DNA of 64,000 nucleotides from Streptomyces hygroscopicus. Its GTDB lineage: Bacteria > Actinomycetota > Actinomycetes > Streptomycetales > Streptomycetaceae. Positions 41,951 through 50,603 of the stretch are shown here, piece after piece. The notes under the pieces were generated by a model, which was given only the letters and a program-made list of their open reading frames with translations, was not told the DNA's origin and ran no database searches. Where the stretch lies: positions 62,001 to 126,000 of the forward strand of contig NZ_LBMW01000019.1 in NCBI RefSeq assembly GCF_026168105.1, given 5' to 3'. The position numbers and the translations under genes are program-made. Position 1 is the stretch's first letter; every line of letters begins with the position of its first letter.

Positions 41951-43045
41951 ATGGCCGACACCGTCGGTTCCGCGAACGGCAAGGCGAAGGGCGGACTCTC
42001 CCAGGTCGCCCAGAGCGAGGCCGTTGACCACCTCAAGCAGGAACTGCAGGGTTACCTCGCCGCCCAGGCCGAGAAGATGCTCGTCGGCGTGGGGCGCAAG
42101 CTCGGCGAGACCACGGTCAAGCTCAACGACATCGCCGAGGGCAACAGCCCCGGCTTCGCCAAGCTCGCTCTGGAGGGCGGACGCAAGCTCGCCGAGGGCA
42201 AGGGCCCGTTGCGCACGATCCTGGAGACGGGCGCAGGTCAGGCGAAGGAGAAGCTCGGAGAGGCGGTGAAGGGCCTCATGGGCGGCAAGAGCAAGCGCAA
42301 GGGCAAAGGTGGCAACAAGCCCGTGGTCATCATCGAGTCCATCGACGTCGGCGTGCCGGTGCGCACCGCCTATGACCAGTGGACCCAGTACCAGGACTTC
42401 AGCACCTTCGCCAAGGGCGTGAAGAGCGCAAGCCGCGTCGACGACACGACCTCCGACTGGCAGGGGAAGATCTGGTGGTCCAGTCGCAGCTGGAAGGGCA
42501 CCACCGTCGAGCAGATCCCCGACTACAAGATCCAGTGGTCGTCGGAGGCCGCCAAGGGCACCCACAAGGGCGTCGTCTCGTTCCACAGGCTTGACGACAA
42601 CCTCACCCGGATTCTGCTGGTCATGGAGTACTACCCCAGCGGCTTCTTCGAGAAGACCGCCAACATCTGGCGTGCCCAGGGCCGCCGGGTCCGCCTCGAC
42701 TTCAAGAACTTCGACCGCTACATCACCCTCAAGGGCGAGGCGGAGGACAGCTGGCGCGGCGAGATCCGCGACGGCGAGGTCGTCCGCACCCATGAGGAGG
42801 CGATCGAGGAGGAGGAGCGCGAGCAGGAGGAGGGGGCCGAGGAGGAAGAAGAGGAACCCGAGGGCGAGTACGAGGAAGAGGAGGAGGAAGCCGGCGAGGA
42901 GGAGCCCGAGGACGAGGCCGAGGGCGAATACGGCGAAGAGGAGGAGCCGGAGGACGAGTACGAAGAAGGCGAAGAAGAAGTCGAAGACGGCGAAGAGGAA
43001 GACGAGTACGAGGACGAGCGGGCGGGTGCCGGGAGCCGGCGATGA
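41951..43045 (+). CDS. gvpZ: GvpZ: SRPBCC-fold protein with polyacidic tail
   Basis: The 364-residue protein has a helical N-terminus (about 1-120), a central SRPBCC/polyketide-cyclase-like domain (about 125-265; SIDVGVPVRTAYDQWTQYQDF by sense, ending RYITLKGEAEDSW) and a C-terminal run of about 80 residues that is nearly all Glu, Asp, Gly and Tyr. SRPBCC domains bind hydrophobic ligands. ATG 41951 has GGGAGG at 8 nt; GTG 41945 is too close. Known from Streptomyces gvp clusters; function unknown. Confidence 0.8.
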   Translation: MADTVGSANGKAKGGLSQVAQSEAVDHLKQELQGYLAAQAEKMLVGVGRKLGETTVKLNDIAEGNSPGFAKLALEGGRKLAEGKGPLRTILETGAGQAKEKLGEAVKGLMGGKSKRKGKGGNKPVVIIESIDVGVPVRTAYDQWTQYQDFSTFAKGVKSASRVDDTTSDWQGKIWWSSRSWKGTTVEQIPDYKIQWSSEAAKGTHKGVVSFHRLDDNLTRILLVMEYYPSGFFEKTANIWRAQGRRVRLDFKNFDRYITLKGEAEDSWRGEIRDGEVVRTHEEAIEEEEREQEEGAEEEEEEPEGEYEEEEEEAGEEEPEDEAEGEYGEEEEPEDEYEEGEEEVEDGEEEDEYEDERAGAGSRR

Positions 43046-43431
43046 CGACACCCCGCAGGCTTCCGGACCCCTACGGGGGACCCAGCAGCGGCGCCAACCT
43101 CGCCGACATCCTTGAACGGGTGCTCGACAAGGGCATAGTGATCGCAGGTGACATCCGGATCAATCTGCTCGACATCGAACTCCTCACCATCAAGCTGCGG
43201 CTGATCGTCGCCTCAGTCGACAAGGCCAAGGAGATGGGCATCGACTGGTGGGAGGACGACCCGGCACTGTCCACCCGCGCCCGGCGCCAGGAACTGACCC
43301 GGGAGAACGCCGAGTTGCGCGCCCGTCTGGAGCGCCTGGAAGCCACCCGTGGCGAGGACCAGCTCGAGGACGCACGTCACGGTGACGGGCGTCGCAGCGA
43401 CAGGCGTCGCAGCGAAAGGAAGGAGTCCTGA
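43042..43431 (+). CDS. gvpJ: Gas vesicle protein GvpJ (GvpA-like minor component)
   Basis: Residues 19-70 form a GvpA-type domain (NLADILERVLDKGIVIAGD; IRINLLDIELLTIKLRLIVASVD), and a Trp-containing MGIDWWEDD segment marks it as GvpJ. The C-terminus is a coiled-coil-like stretch (TRENAELRARLERLEATR) ending in Arg-rich repeats (GRRSDRRRSERK). Minor GvpA homologues are thought to shape the vesicle tips. 4-bp overlap with gvpZ. Confidence 0.9.
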   Translation: MTTPRRLPDPYGGPSSGANLADILERVLDKGIVIAGDIRINLLDIELLTIKLRLIVASVDKAKEMGIDWWEDDPALSTRARRQELTRENAELRARLERLEATRGEDQLEDARHGDGRRSDRRRSERKES

Positions 43432-43434
43432 GCG

Positions 43435-44208
43435 GTGAGTTCGCTCCGGTACGTGTACGCGGTCTGCAGCCCCCTCGACGCGCCTCTCCAGGCCCAGTTG
43501 ACGGGGGTGGCGGGCGCTCCCGCGCGGCAGTTGGAGCACCACGGCCTGATCGCCGTGCTCAGCCAGGTCCCCGAGGAGGACTTCGCCGAGAGCCCACTCA
43601 AGGCGCATCTGGAGGATCTGGAGTGGCTCACCGCCACGGCCCGCGCCCACCAGAACGTGATCGACGCGCTCACCGGCGTCACCACTCCGCTGCCGCTGCG
43701 GCTGGGCACCGTGTTCCGGGACGACAGCGGTGTCCGCGTGATGATGGAGGAACGCGAGGAGGACTTCCGTCGCGCCCTGGACCGGCTCGAAGGGCGTGTC
43801 GAATGGGGCGTCAAGGTCTACGTCGACGAAAAGGAGACGGAGGCGGCACCCAGCGGCCGGCCGGCCGCAAAGCCCGCCTCAGGACGGGACTACCTTCGGC
43901 AGAGGCATATGCGGACCATGGCGCATGACGAATTGTGGCAGAAGGCCGAGGACTTCGCGCGTCGGCTGCATCGAACGCTCTCGGAGCACGGGGAGGACTC
44001 CCGATTGCACGCCCCGCAGAACGCCACTCTCTCCGGTGCCTCGGGGCGCAATGTGCTCAACGCTTCCTATCTGGTTCCACGGGAGCGCTCCGAGGAATTC
44101 GTGGAATTGGTGGACCGCTCCGAGGACGACACCCCGGGAATCCGGGTCGAGCTCACCGGTCCCTGGGCGGCCTACTCCTTCACCGGACTGACGGAAGGAG
44201 CGGCGTGA
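43435..44208 (+). CDS. gvpL: Gas vesicle protein GvpL (GvpL/GvpF family)
   Basis: The 257-residue protein is the second GvpL/F member: SLRYVYAVCSPLD, ARAHQNVIDALTG with PLPLRLGTVF, VEWGVKVYVDE and a final NASYLVPRERSEEF and VELTGPWAAYSF. A central insertion (about 135-160, AAPSGRPAAKPASG) is not in gvpF. It is expected to bind GvpA-type proteins during assembly. GTG start 3 bp after gvpJ, AAAGGAAGG upstream; 4-bp overlap with gvpS. Confidence 0.9.
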   Translation: MSSLRYVYAVCSPLDAPLQAQLTGVAGAPARQLEHHGLIAVLSQVPEEDFAESPLKAHLEDLEWLTATARAHQNVIDALTGVTTPLPLRLGTVFRDDSGVRVMMEEREEDFRRALDRLEGRVEWGVKVYVDEKETEAAPSGRPAAKPASGRDYLRQRHMRTMAHDELWQKAEDFARRLHRTLSEHGEDSRLHAPQNATLSGASGRNVLNASYLVPRERSEEFVELVDRSEDDTPGIRVELTGPWAAYSFTGLTEGAA

Positions 44209-44399
44209 CCGCCGTCGAACACCGGGAGATCGCCCTGGTCGACCTGCTCGACCGGCTGCTCGCGGGCGGGGTCGTCATCACCGGCGACATCACTTTGCGC
44301 ATCGCGGACGTCGATCTGGTCCGCATCGATCTGAATGCCTTGATCAGCTCGGTCAACGCCCAAGTCCCCTCGCCCTGGCCGGAGGCCACAGGACCATGA
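44205..44399 (+). CDS. gvpS: Gas vesicle protein GvpS (short GvpA-like protein)
   Basis: A 64-residue GvpA-family protein consisting of little more than the core: ALVDLLDRLLAGGVVITGD and ITLRIADVDLVRIDLNALISSVNA (by sense). The GTG start overlaps the gvpL stop, and its own stop overlaps gvpK. With GvpA and GvpJ it makes three GvpA paralogues in one cluster. Confidence 0.9.
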   Translation: MTAVEHREIALVDLLDRLLAGGVVITGDITLRIADVDLVRIDLNALISSVNAQVPSPWPEATGP

Positions 44400-44698
44400 C
44401 AGACAGGACGCCCGACAGGCCGCCGCGCAACCGTCTGGACCTGGAGCCCGACACCGTCGAACGCGACCTGGTCAAGCTCGTGCTGACCGTGGTCGAACTG
44501 CTTCGACAGCTGATGGAGCGGCAGGCGGTGCGCCGCTTCGACACGGGGCAGCTGACGGAGGACCAGGAGGAGCGGATCGGGTTGACGCTGATGCTGCTCG
44601 AGGACCGTATGGCCGAACTCCGGGAGCGCTACGGACTGCGGCCCGAAGACCTGAATCTGGACCTCGGGCCGCTTGGACCGCTGCTTCCGCGCGACTGA
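44396..44698 (+). CDS. gvpK: Gas vesicle protein GvpK
   Basis: The 100-residue protein carries the GvpK pattern RLDLEPDTVERDLVKLVLTVVELLRQLMERQAVRR (by sense) and LGLMLLEDRM-like LTLMLLEDRMAELRERYGL. GvpK is an essential accessory protein of unclear role. Last gene of the ten-gene cluster, ended by a long perfect hairpin. I see no gvpN (AAA ATPase) or gvpC in the window. Confidence 0.92.
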   Translation: MTDRTPDRPPRNRLDLEPDTVERDLVKLVLTVVELLRQLMERQAVRRFDTGQLTEDQEERIGLTLMLLEDRMAELRERYGLRPEDLNLDLGPLGPLLPRD

Positions 44699-44708
44699 TC
44701 GCCGATAT

Positions 44709-44758
44709 GACCGATCGCCGACATGACCGATCGGACCGATCGCCGACATGACCGATCG
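44709..44758. repeat. 25-bp tandem duplication after gvpK
   Basis: 44709-44733 and 44734-44758 are identical. The unit contains GACCGATCG twice, and this motif is also the outer part of the terminator stem that follows. Confidence 0.8.
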
Positions 44759-44797
44759 CCGGTGGGTCCTGACCATTCAGGACCCACCGGCGATCGG
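44752..44797. terminator. Perfect 21-bp hairpin terminator of the gvp operon
   Basis: Arms 44752-44772 and 44777-44797 pair perfectly around a CCAT loop. It lies between convergent gvpK and the small membrane protein gene, so it can stop transcription from both sides. Confidence 0.85.
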
Positions 44798-44823
44798 CAT
44801 TCCGGTGACGGATCAGCCACCGG

Positions 44824-44994
44824 TCACCATCGATACCATCGGCCCCTCCCTCCGGCCGCGGTCGTACCGCGCGCCACGAATCCGAGCAGCCAGAGCACGA
44901 GCACCGCAAGGGCAACCCACCAGAGCAGTTTCACCGCGAATCCGGCGCCGAAGAGAATCAGAGCCAGCAAAAGAACCAGCAGGATCGGAACCAT
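44824..44994 (-). CDS. Small hydrophobic membrane protein
   Basis: A 56-residue protein with two closely spaced hydrophobic segments (MVPILLVLLLALILFGAG and LLWWVALAVLVLWLLG) and a basic tail (GGRGRWYRW). AGGAGG lies 7 nt before the ATG, strong support for translation. Similar small hydrophobic proteins lie beside gas vesicle clusters in other Streptomyces as I recall; function unknown. Confidence 0.75.
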   Translation of the reverse strand: MVPILLVLLLALILFGAGFAVKLLWWVALAVLVLWLLGFVARGTTAAGGRGRWYRW

Positions 44995-45037
44995 GTGTAT
45001 GACCTCCTGGTCTTCCGAGTTTCCCGAAGGCCGGGAA

Positions 45038-45853
45038 TCAGGCGTCCTTTCGGCAAAGAATTTCCCCGTGCAGGACGGCGAACCAGCCGTCGTGCCGCCG
45101 CCCCCAGTCCCGCCAGGCCTGCGAAACTGCCTGCAACTGCCTGGGTGTTGCATGGCCCCCTTCGACGGCGCGCTCCGCGTATGCCGACGCGAGCGTGCGG
45201 TCCGCCCACAGCCCGCTCCACCAGGCCCGCTCCTCGGCGGTGGTGTAGGTCCAGGTGCTCGAGGTGGCGGTGATGTCCTTGAGACCCGCCTCCAGCGCCC
45301 AGGACTTCAGGCGCCGGCCCGCGTCCGGCTCGCCGCCGTTGGCGCGGGCGACGCGGCGGTACAACTCCAGCCAGTCGTCCAGGCCCTCGGACAGCGGATA
45401 CCAGGTCATCGCCGCGTAGTCCGCGTCGCGGACCGCGATGAACCCGCCCGGCCTGGTGACCCGGTGCATCTCGCGCAGCGCCCGTACGGGGTCGCCCACG
45501 TGCTGGAGCACCTGGTGGGCGTGGACCACGCAGAAGGTGTCGTCCGGGTACTCCAGCGCGTGCACGTCCGCGACGGCGAAGTCCACATGGGACAGGCCGC
45601 GGACGGCGGCCGTGGCCCGGGCCTGCTCCAGGACGCCCGGTGCCCGGTCAACGCCGGTGACATGGCCGTCGGGCACCAGTTCCGCCAGGTCGGCGGTGAT
45701 GGTGCCCGGACCGCAGCCGATGTCCAGGATCCTCATGTGGGGCTTGAGCACGTCGAGGAGATACGACGCGGAGTTGGCGGCGGTCCGCCAGGTGTGCGAG
45801 CGCAGCACGGACTCATGGTGGCCGTGCGTGTAGACGGCCGTCTCCTCCGGCAT
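45038..45853 (-). CDS. Class I SAM-dependent methyltransferase (UbiE/Methyltransf_11 type)
   Basis: The 271-residue protein shows motif I as ILDIGCGPGTITADLAE, motif II region VTGVDRAPGVL, post-I FAVADVHALEYPDDTFCVVHAHQVLQHV (by sense) and REMHRVTRPGGFIAVRD. This matches the UbiE/COQ5-like branch acting on small molecules; substrate unknown. The start at 45853 has GAGGCAGG upstream. It lies 43 bp upstream of the small hydrophobic protein gene on the same strand. Confidence 0.88.
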   Translation of the reverse strand: MPEETAVYTHGHHESVLRSHTWRTAANSASYLLDVLKPHMRILDIGCGPGTITADLAELVPDGHVTGVDRAPGVLEQARATAAVRGLSHVDFAVADVHALEYPDDTFCVVHAHQVLQHVGDPVRALREMHRVTRPGGFIAVRDADYAAMTWYPLSEGLDDWLELYRRVARANGGEPDAGRRLKSWALEAGLKDITATSSTWTYTTAEERAWWSGLWADRTLASAYAERAVEGGHATPRQLQAVSQAWRDWGRRHDGWFAVLHGEILCRKDA

Positions 45854-46011
45854 GACCTGCCTCTTCTCGTCGTGAACCCGTCGTAGGGACCCCTGCGGCG
45901 GCGCCAAGGGGCGGTACGCAACACCGTAGGCGTTGATGCCAAATAATGAGACCTGCGTCTCGCCATATGGACGATGTCCGGAGTGACCCGCGGGGGCCGA
46001 CGGGTCGGCGG

Positions 46012-47505
46012 TCATGCGAAGGGCAGCGGCCGATAGACCGTCAGGGCCTCGGGGAGCTTCTCCAGCGTCACATCGCCCTCCACCTCCGTGACTTCCCCGT
46101 CGTAGGCGAGGAGGGTGCCGGGGGCCACGCCGGTCAGGCGCAGGCGCCGTACCCGGACGGCCGCATGGGCGGGAGACCGGGACAGCGGGCCCGCGACGGC
46201 GGCTGCCAGCAGCCGGGTGGCGGGACGCCGGCCGCCGTGCACGACCCGTACGTCGAGCTGTCCGTCGGCCAGGTCGTAGCGGCGGCCGGGAGCCAGGCCC
46301 ATGCGGTGGTACATGCCGTTGCCGGCGAAGAGCAGCCACAACGGGCGGACCCTGCCGCCCAGTTCGGCCCGCAGGGGACGGCGCTCGGCGCGCAGGATGC
46401 GCAGTGCGGCGAGCACGCCGGCCGGCCAGGCGCCGATCCGGTGGGACCAGCGCTCCCGCTCGCGCACCAGCTCCGGGTACACCCCCAGACTGCAGGTGTT
46501 GATGAAACAGCCTTCTTTCGCGCCCGCGGAGAACCGGCCCACGTCCACGCGGACCGCGTCACCCCGCCGGAGGGCGCGGACCAGATCACGGGCGTCCTCG
46601 ATGCCGAGGTCGAGCGCGAAGTGGTTCAGGGTGCCGCCCGGGAGAACGGCGAGCGGAAGGCCGTGGCGAAGGGCGACGTCGGCCGCCGCGTTGACCGTGC
46701 CGTCGCCGCCGCACACGCCGAGGACGCGGGCCCGGGCGGCCGCCTTCTCCAACTCGGAGCACACCTCGGACGGCTCGCACTCCACTGTCTCGGCGCCGGG
46801 CAGGGCCTCCCGAAGTGCGCTTATCCGGTCCGCGGTCCCCGAACGCTTGTTTGTCACAACAACGAGCCCCGCTCCGTCGGGCAACGCGGGCGCACTCGCG
46901 TGCGGGCGGCCGGGCGGCGGCATCAGGTCGCGGGTGGGGACCAGCCCGCGTACGGCGTAGGCGGCGCCCACACCGAGGGCCGCCCCCGCCAGGACGTCGC
47001 TCGGGAAGTGGACCCCGGTGTAGATGCGCGAGACGGCGACGGCGGCGGCGAGCGGCGCGACCGCGGAGCCCCAGCCGCGCGACTCCAGGGCCACGCCCGC
47101 GGCGAAGGCGGCGGCCGAGGCGGAATGTCCCGAAGGGAAGGAGGTGGTGATCGGCTGCCGCTTGAGCCGGCGGATGGCGGGCACCGGGTCCAGGACCGGC
47201 CGGGAGCGCCGGACCGTGCGCTTGCCGATGGTGTTGATGGTGGCGGAGGCGAGCGCGAGGGAGGCAACCCCGCGGGCGGCGGCCCGGCGGGCACGGGGAG
47301 TGCGGGCGGCAGTGAGGGCCGTGGCCGTGGCGAACCACAGAACACCGTGGTTGGCGGCACGGCTGAGACGGGGCAGGACGGGGTCCGCGCCCGGCCAGTG
47401 GCGCGCGGCGACGGCCTCGAACAGCCTGCAGTCGAGGGCGAGAAGCCGGTCGCGGAGCGGATGCGGGCCCGGCAGGCGGCCGGTCAGGTCGACATCTGGG
47501 GTCAT
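46012..47505 (-). CDS. PAP2-phosphatase / diacylglycerol-kinase-type fusion protein
   Basis: The 497-residue protein joins two lipid enzymes. The N-terminal half is a membrane PAP2 phosphatase with KRTVRRSRPVLD (motif 1), SFPSGHSASAAAF (motif 2) and SRIYTGVHFPSDVLAG (motif 3). The C-terminal half is a LCB5/DAGK kinase domain with the nucleotide-loop CGGDGTVNAAADVAL and LPGGTLNHFALDLGI. Together they could dephosphorylate and phosphorylate lipid or polyprenol substrates at the membrane. No clear ribosome-binding site precedes the ATG. Confidence 0.92.
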   Translation of the reverse strand: MTPDVDLTGRLPGPHPLRDRLLALDCRLFEAVAARHWPGADPVLPRLSRAANHGVLWFATATALTAARTPRARRAAARGVASLALASATINTIGKRTVRRSRPVLDPVPAIRRLKRQPITTSFPSGHSASAAAFAAGVALESRGWGSAVAPLAAAVAVSRIYTGVHFPSDVLAGAALGVGAAYAVRGLVPTRDLMPPPGRPHASAPALPDGAGLVVVTNKRSGTADRISALREALPGAETVECEPSEVCSELEKAAARARVLGVCGGDGTVNAAADVALRHGLPLAVLPGGTLNHFALDLGIEDARDLVRALRRGDAVRVDVGRFSAGAKEGCFINTCSLGVYPELVRERERWSHRIGAWPAGVLAALRILRAERRPLRAELGGRVRPLWLLFAGNGMYHRMGLAPGRRYDLADGQLDVRVVHGGRRPATRLLAAAVAGPLSRSPAHAAVRVRRLRLTGVAPGTLLAYDGEVTEVEGDVTLEKLPEALTVYRPLPFA

Positions 47506-47711
47506 GGGAGGCGGATACCCCAGGACGGCCGAAGCGTGCGAAGAGGTCCGCCGACGCCGGTCTGTTTCCGCCCCGGTCGCTCCTGCCATGGACCGCTCCT
47601 GCCCCCGGCCGCTTAAGCCCGGGCCGTGCACCCGGGCTTGGGTCCGGCGGCCGCGGCGGCGTGGCGATAACCGTTTGCCCCCCTCCCGAGCGCCCGCCCA
47701 CAATGCGCCGC

Positions 47712-49331
47712 ATGGGACACCTCGAAGCCGCGCACCTGGAGTACTGCCTTCCCGACGGAAGGGCGTTGCTCGGCGATGTGTCGTTCCGGGTCGGCGAGGG
47801 CGCGGTCGTCGCGCTCGTCGGTCCCAACGGGGCCGGGAAGACAACCCTGTTGCGCCTGATCTCCGGCGAGCTCAAGCCGCACGGCGGCACGGTGACCACC
47901 AGCGGCGGGCTCGGAGTCATGCGGCAGTTCGTGGGGTCCGTCCGGGACGAGACGACCGTACGGGACCTTCTTGTGTCGGTCGCTCCGCCCCGGGTCCGCG
48001 ACGCCGCCCGTGCCGTCGACGCCGCAGAGCACGCCGTCATGACGGTCGACGACGAGGCCGCCCAGCTCCGGTACGCGCAGGCGCTCGCCGACTGGGCCGA
48101 GGCGCGCGGCTACGAGGCCGAGACCCTGTGGGACATCTGCACCACGGCCGCGCTCGGAGTCCCGTACGAGAAGGCCCAGTGGCGCCAGGTCCGCACCCTC
48201 TCCGGCGGCGAGCAGAAGCGGCTCGTCCTCGAGGCACTGCTGCGCGGCACCGATGAGGTCCTCCTCCTCGACGAGCCGGACAACTACCTCGACGTACCCG
48301 GGAAACGGTGGCTCGAGGAGCGGCTCGCCCAGACCCGCAAGACCGTGCTCTTCGTCTCCCACGACCGGGAACTGCTCGCCCGGGCCGCCGAGAAGGTCGT
48401 GAGTGTCGAACCGGGTCCCGCCGGAGCGGACGCCTGGGTGCACGGCGGAAGCTTCACCACGTACCACGAGGCCCGCCGTGAGCGCTTCGCGCGGTTCGAG
48501 GAACTGCGCCGCCGCTGGGACGAGAAGCACGCGCAGCTGAAGAAGCTGGTGCTGACCCTGCGCCAGGCCGCCGAGAACAGCGCCGATCTGGCCTCGCGTT
48601 ATCGCGCCGCCCAGACCCGGCTGCGGAAGTTCGAGGAGGCCGGGCCGCCGCCCGAGCCGCCGCGCGAGCAGGACATCACCATGCGGCTCAAGGGCGGCCG
48701 TACCGGCGTCAGGGCCGTCACCTGCGAGGGGCTCGAACTCACCGGACTGATGGAACCCTTCGACCTGGAGGTGTTCTACGGCGAACGCGTCGCAGTCCTC
48801 GGCTCCAACGGGTCCGGCAAGTCGCACTTCCTGCGCCTCCTCGCCGGCGAGGAGGTCGCCCACACCGGACAGTGGCGGCTCGGCGCGCGCGTCGTGCCGG
48901 GCCATTTCGCCCAGACCCACACCCATCCGGAGCCGGTGGGGCGCAGCCTCCTCGACATCCTGTGGAAGGAGCACTCCCAGGACCGCGGCGCCGCCATGTC
49001 CCGGCTACGGCGCTACGAGCTGACCGGACAGGCCGAACAGTCCTTCGACCGGCTCTCCGGGGGGCAGCAGGCCCGGTTCCAGATCCTGCTCCTGGAGCTG
49101 CGCGGCGCGACCGTCCTGCTGCTCGACGAGCCGACCGACAACCTCGACCTGGAGTCCGCCGAGGCGCTCCAGGAGGGTCTCGAGGCCTTCGAGGGAACGG
49201 TCCTGGCCGTCACCCACGACCGCTGGTTCGCCCGTTCGTTCGACCGCTATCTCGTCTTCGGCGCCGACGGCCGGGTACGGGAGACAACGGAGCCGGTGTG
49301 GGACGAGCGGCGGGTGGAGCGGGCTCGCTGA
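47712..49331 (+). CDS. ABC-F family ATPase
   Basis: The 539-residue protein has two ABC cassettes and no membrane segments. Cassette 1: GPNGAGKTT, LSGGEQKR, LLLDEPDNYLD. Cassette 2: GSNGSGKSH, LSGGQQARF, LLLDEPTDNLD. The linker (about 255-330) is rich in Arg and Glu, like the P-site tRNA interaction motif. ABC-F proteins act on ribosomes, in antibiotic protection or translation control (EttA-like). Without a marker I cannot assign resistance. ATG at 47712; an in-frame ATG 9 bp earlier exists. Confidence 0.92.
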   Translation: MGHLEAAHLEYCLPDGRALLGDVSFRVGEGAVVALVGPNGAGKTTLLRLISGELKPHGGTVTTSGGLGVMRQFVGSVRDETTVRDLLVSVAPPRVRDAARAVDAAEHAVMTVDDEAAQLRYAQALADWAEARGYEAETLWDICTTAALGVPYEKAQWRQVRTLSGGEQKRLVLEALLRGTDEVLLLDEPDNYLDVPGKRWLEERLAQTRKTVLFVSHDRELLARAAEKVVSVEPGPAGADAWVHGGSFTTYHEARRERFARFEELRRRWDEKHAQLKKLVLTLRQAAENSADLASRYRAAQTRLRKFEEAGPPPEPPREQDITMRLKGGRTGVRAVTCEGLELTGLMEPFDLEVFYGERVAVLGSNGSGKSHFLRLLAGEEVAHTGQWRLGARVVPGHFAQTHTHPEPVGRSLLDILWKEHSQDRGAAMSRLRRYELTGQAEQSFDRLSGGQQARFQILLLELRGATVLLLDEPTDNLDLESAEALQEGLEAFEGTVLAVTHDRWFARSFDRYLVFGADGRVRETTEPVWDERRVERAR

Positions 49332-49344
49332 CGCGCCCGCGGGG

Positions 49345-49406
49345 GGTGTCCGGCTGTTCGCACGCGGGGGGCAATTCGCGTGCCCGGCGGAAATTTGCCG
49401 GACACC
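49345..49406. terminator. Nested hairpin terminator
   Basis: Outer arms GGTGTCCGGC (49345-49354) and GCCGGACACC (49397-49406) enclose a second stem GCACGCG/CGCGTGC (49360-49366, 49377-49383). It lies between convergent genes. Confidence 0.6.
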
Positions 49407-49408
49407 GC

Positions 49409-50518
49409 CTACGCCCAGCGCAGGAGTGCTCCCACGCCGCCCGCCGGCACCTGGTCCACCGTCGCGGCGGTCACCGACAGGGCCGCCGCGCCCGTTTCCA
49501 CCGCGGAGCGCAGCAGCGCATCGTCGGCGCGGGCCGGCCACGCGTGCCGTTCACCCAGCGCCTCGAGGTCCCTGCGGCGGACCGCGACCTGGTCCGCCTC
49601 CTCGCCGATCCACACCTGACGGCCGGTGTCGGGAGCATCCGGATGGATCAGGAGTTCGTCGATGCGGTGTTCGCGTGCCGCTTCCACGACCGCCGGAACG
49701 CCCTCGACCGCGCCCGTCCGCCCCTCCTCGTCCGGTGCGCGGGCGGCCAGGAAGCGCTCCAGCTCCTCGGCCGCGCGCTTGCGCACATGGTCGGCCCTGA
49801 TCCGCTCCACGTCCCCGTCCAGCAGTCGGCTGCCCACGCCGTGCGGTGTCTCGGCCACCTGGTCCAGGAGCCGACTCGGCAGCCGCGCCAGCACGGCGTG
49901 CCGCTCCTGCTCCTCACCGACGAGGACCACCAGGTCGGCGCCGGTCTCCTCCTGGCAGACGGCGAGCGCGTCCGCGATCTCGGCCGCGTTGTGATCCCAG
50001 GTGTTCTCCACCCGCAGCTGGAAGTGGCGCACCGACCAGTCGGCGGTGGTCGTACGGCGCAGGAGCCACTGCCTCCCGGCCACCGACCCGGCGTCCTGGC
50101 TGCTGCCCAGCGCCCCGCGCAGCTCGAACTCGGCACCCCGCCGGTCGATGTACGCCACTACGCACACCGGGTCCTCGTCGGCCAGGTCCAGCAGCGGCGC
50201 CGTGTGCGGCAGCGGCGCCCACCGTGCCGAGGAGCCGGACGGCGCGGCGGCCAGCGGCGGGTCCAGGACCACCTCACCGGCCCGGGCGAACAGGGCCCTG
50301 CCGTACGGCTCGGGGGAGTGGGCCAGCTCCTCGACCGCCTTCCGCACGGCCCGGCAGGTCGGCTCGTCGGCGCCCTGCCCGGCCAGATCGCGGGAGAGGG
50401 CCCGGGCGACGAGGGAGCGCTCGTGCGGCGTGGACTCGGTGTGCCGGGAGGTGTCGACGTATACGGAGGCCCAGGGGCCGGGATGTTCGTACAGTGGATG
50501 GAGAAAGGCGAGATCCAT
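49409..50518 (-). CDS. BaeRF2/Rv2629-type protein (Vms1/eRF1-like fold)
   Basis: The 369-residue protein resembles the actinobacterial Rv2629 group, assigned to the bacterial/archaeal eRF1-like BaeRF2 domain: start MDLAFLHPLYEHPGPWASVYVD, middle ALFARAGEVVLDPPL, VVAYIDRRGAEFE and HFQLRVENTWDHNAAEIADAL, and a late LLIHPDAPDTGRQVWIG. Relatives are stress- or dormancy-induced and suspected to act on ribosomes or peptidyl-tRNA; not proven for this one. The ATG follows GGGAGGGAG. A SigB-like promoter precedes it. Confidence 0.8.
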   Translation of the reverse strand: MDLAFLHPLYEHPGPWASVYVDTSRHTESTPHERSLVARALSRDLAGQGADEPTCRAVRKAVEELAHSPEPYGRALFARAGEVVLDPPLAAAPSGSSARWAPLPHTAPLLDLADEDPVCVVAYIDRRGAEFELRGALGSSQDAGSVAGRQWLLRRTTTADWSVRHFQLRVENTWDHNAAEIADALAVCQEETGADLVVLVGEEQERHAVLARLPSRLLDQVAETPHGVGSRLLDGDVERIRADHVRKRAAEELERFLAARAPDEEGRTGAVEGVPAVVEAAREHRIDELLIHPDAPDTGRQVWIGEEADQVAVRRRDLEALGERHAWPARADDALLRSAVETGAAALSVTAATVDQVPAGGVGALLRWA

Positions 50519-50560
50519 GGCTCCCTCCCGGATGCCGCTCGGGTACCACTTTCGGGGCGG

Positions 50561-50583
50561 GTACCCGGACCGCACCGGGGAAC
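50561..50583 (-). promoter_or_regulatory. SigB-like promoter of the BaeRF2 gene
   Basis: On the minus strand GTTC (50583-50580), a 13-bp spacer and GGGTAC (50566-50561), about 43 bp before the ATG. The spacer is one base shorter than usual. Confidence 0.4.
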
Positions 50584-50603
50584 ACGACGAGCGGGGTACC
50601 ACC

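Noticed and set aside
47712..49331. ABC-F protein as part of an antibiotic gene cluster
   Set aside because: No biosynthetic genes flank it; the neighbourhood is stress and housekeeping-like.
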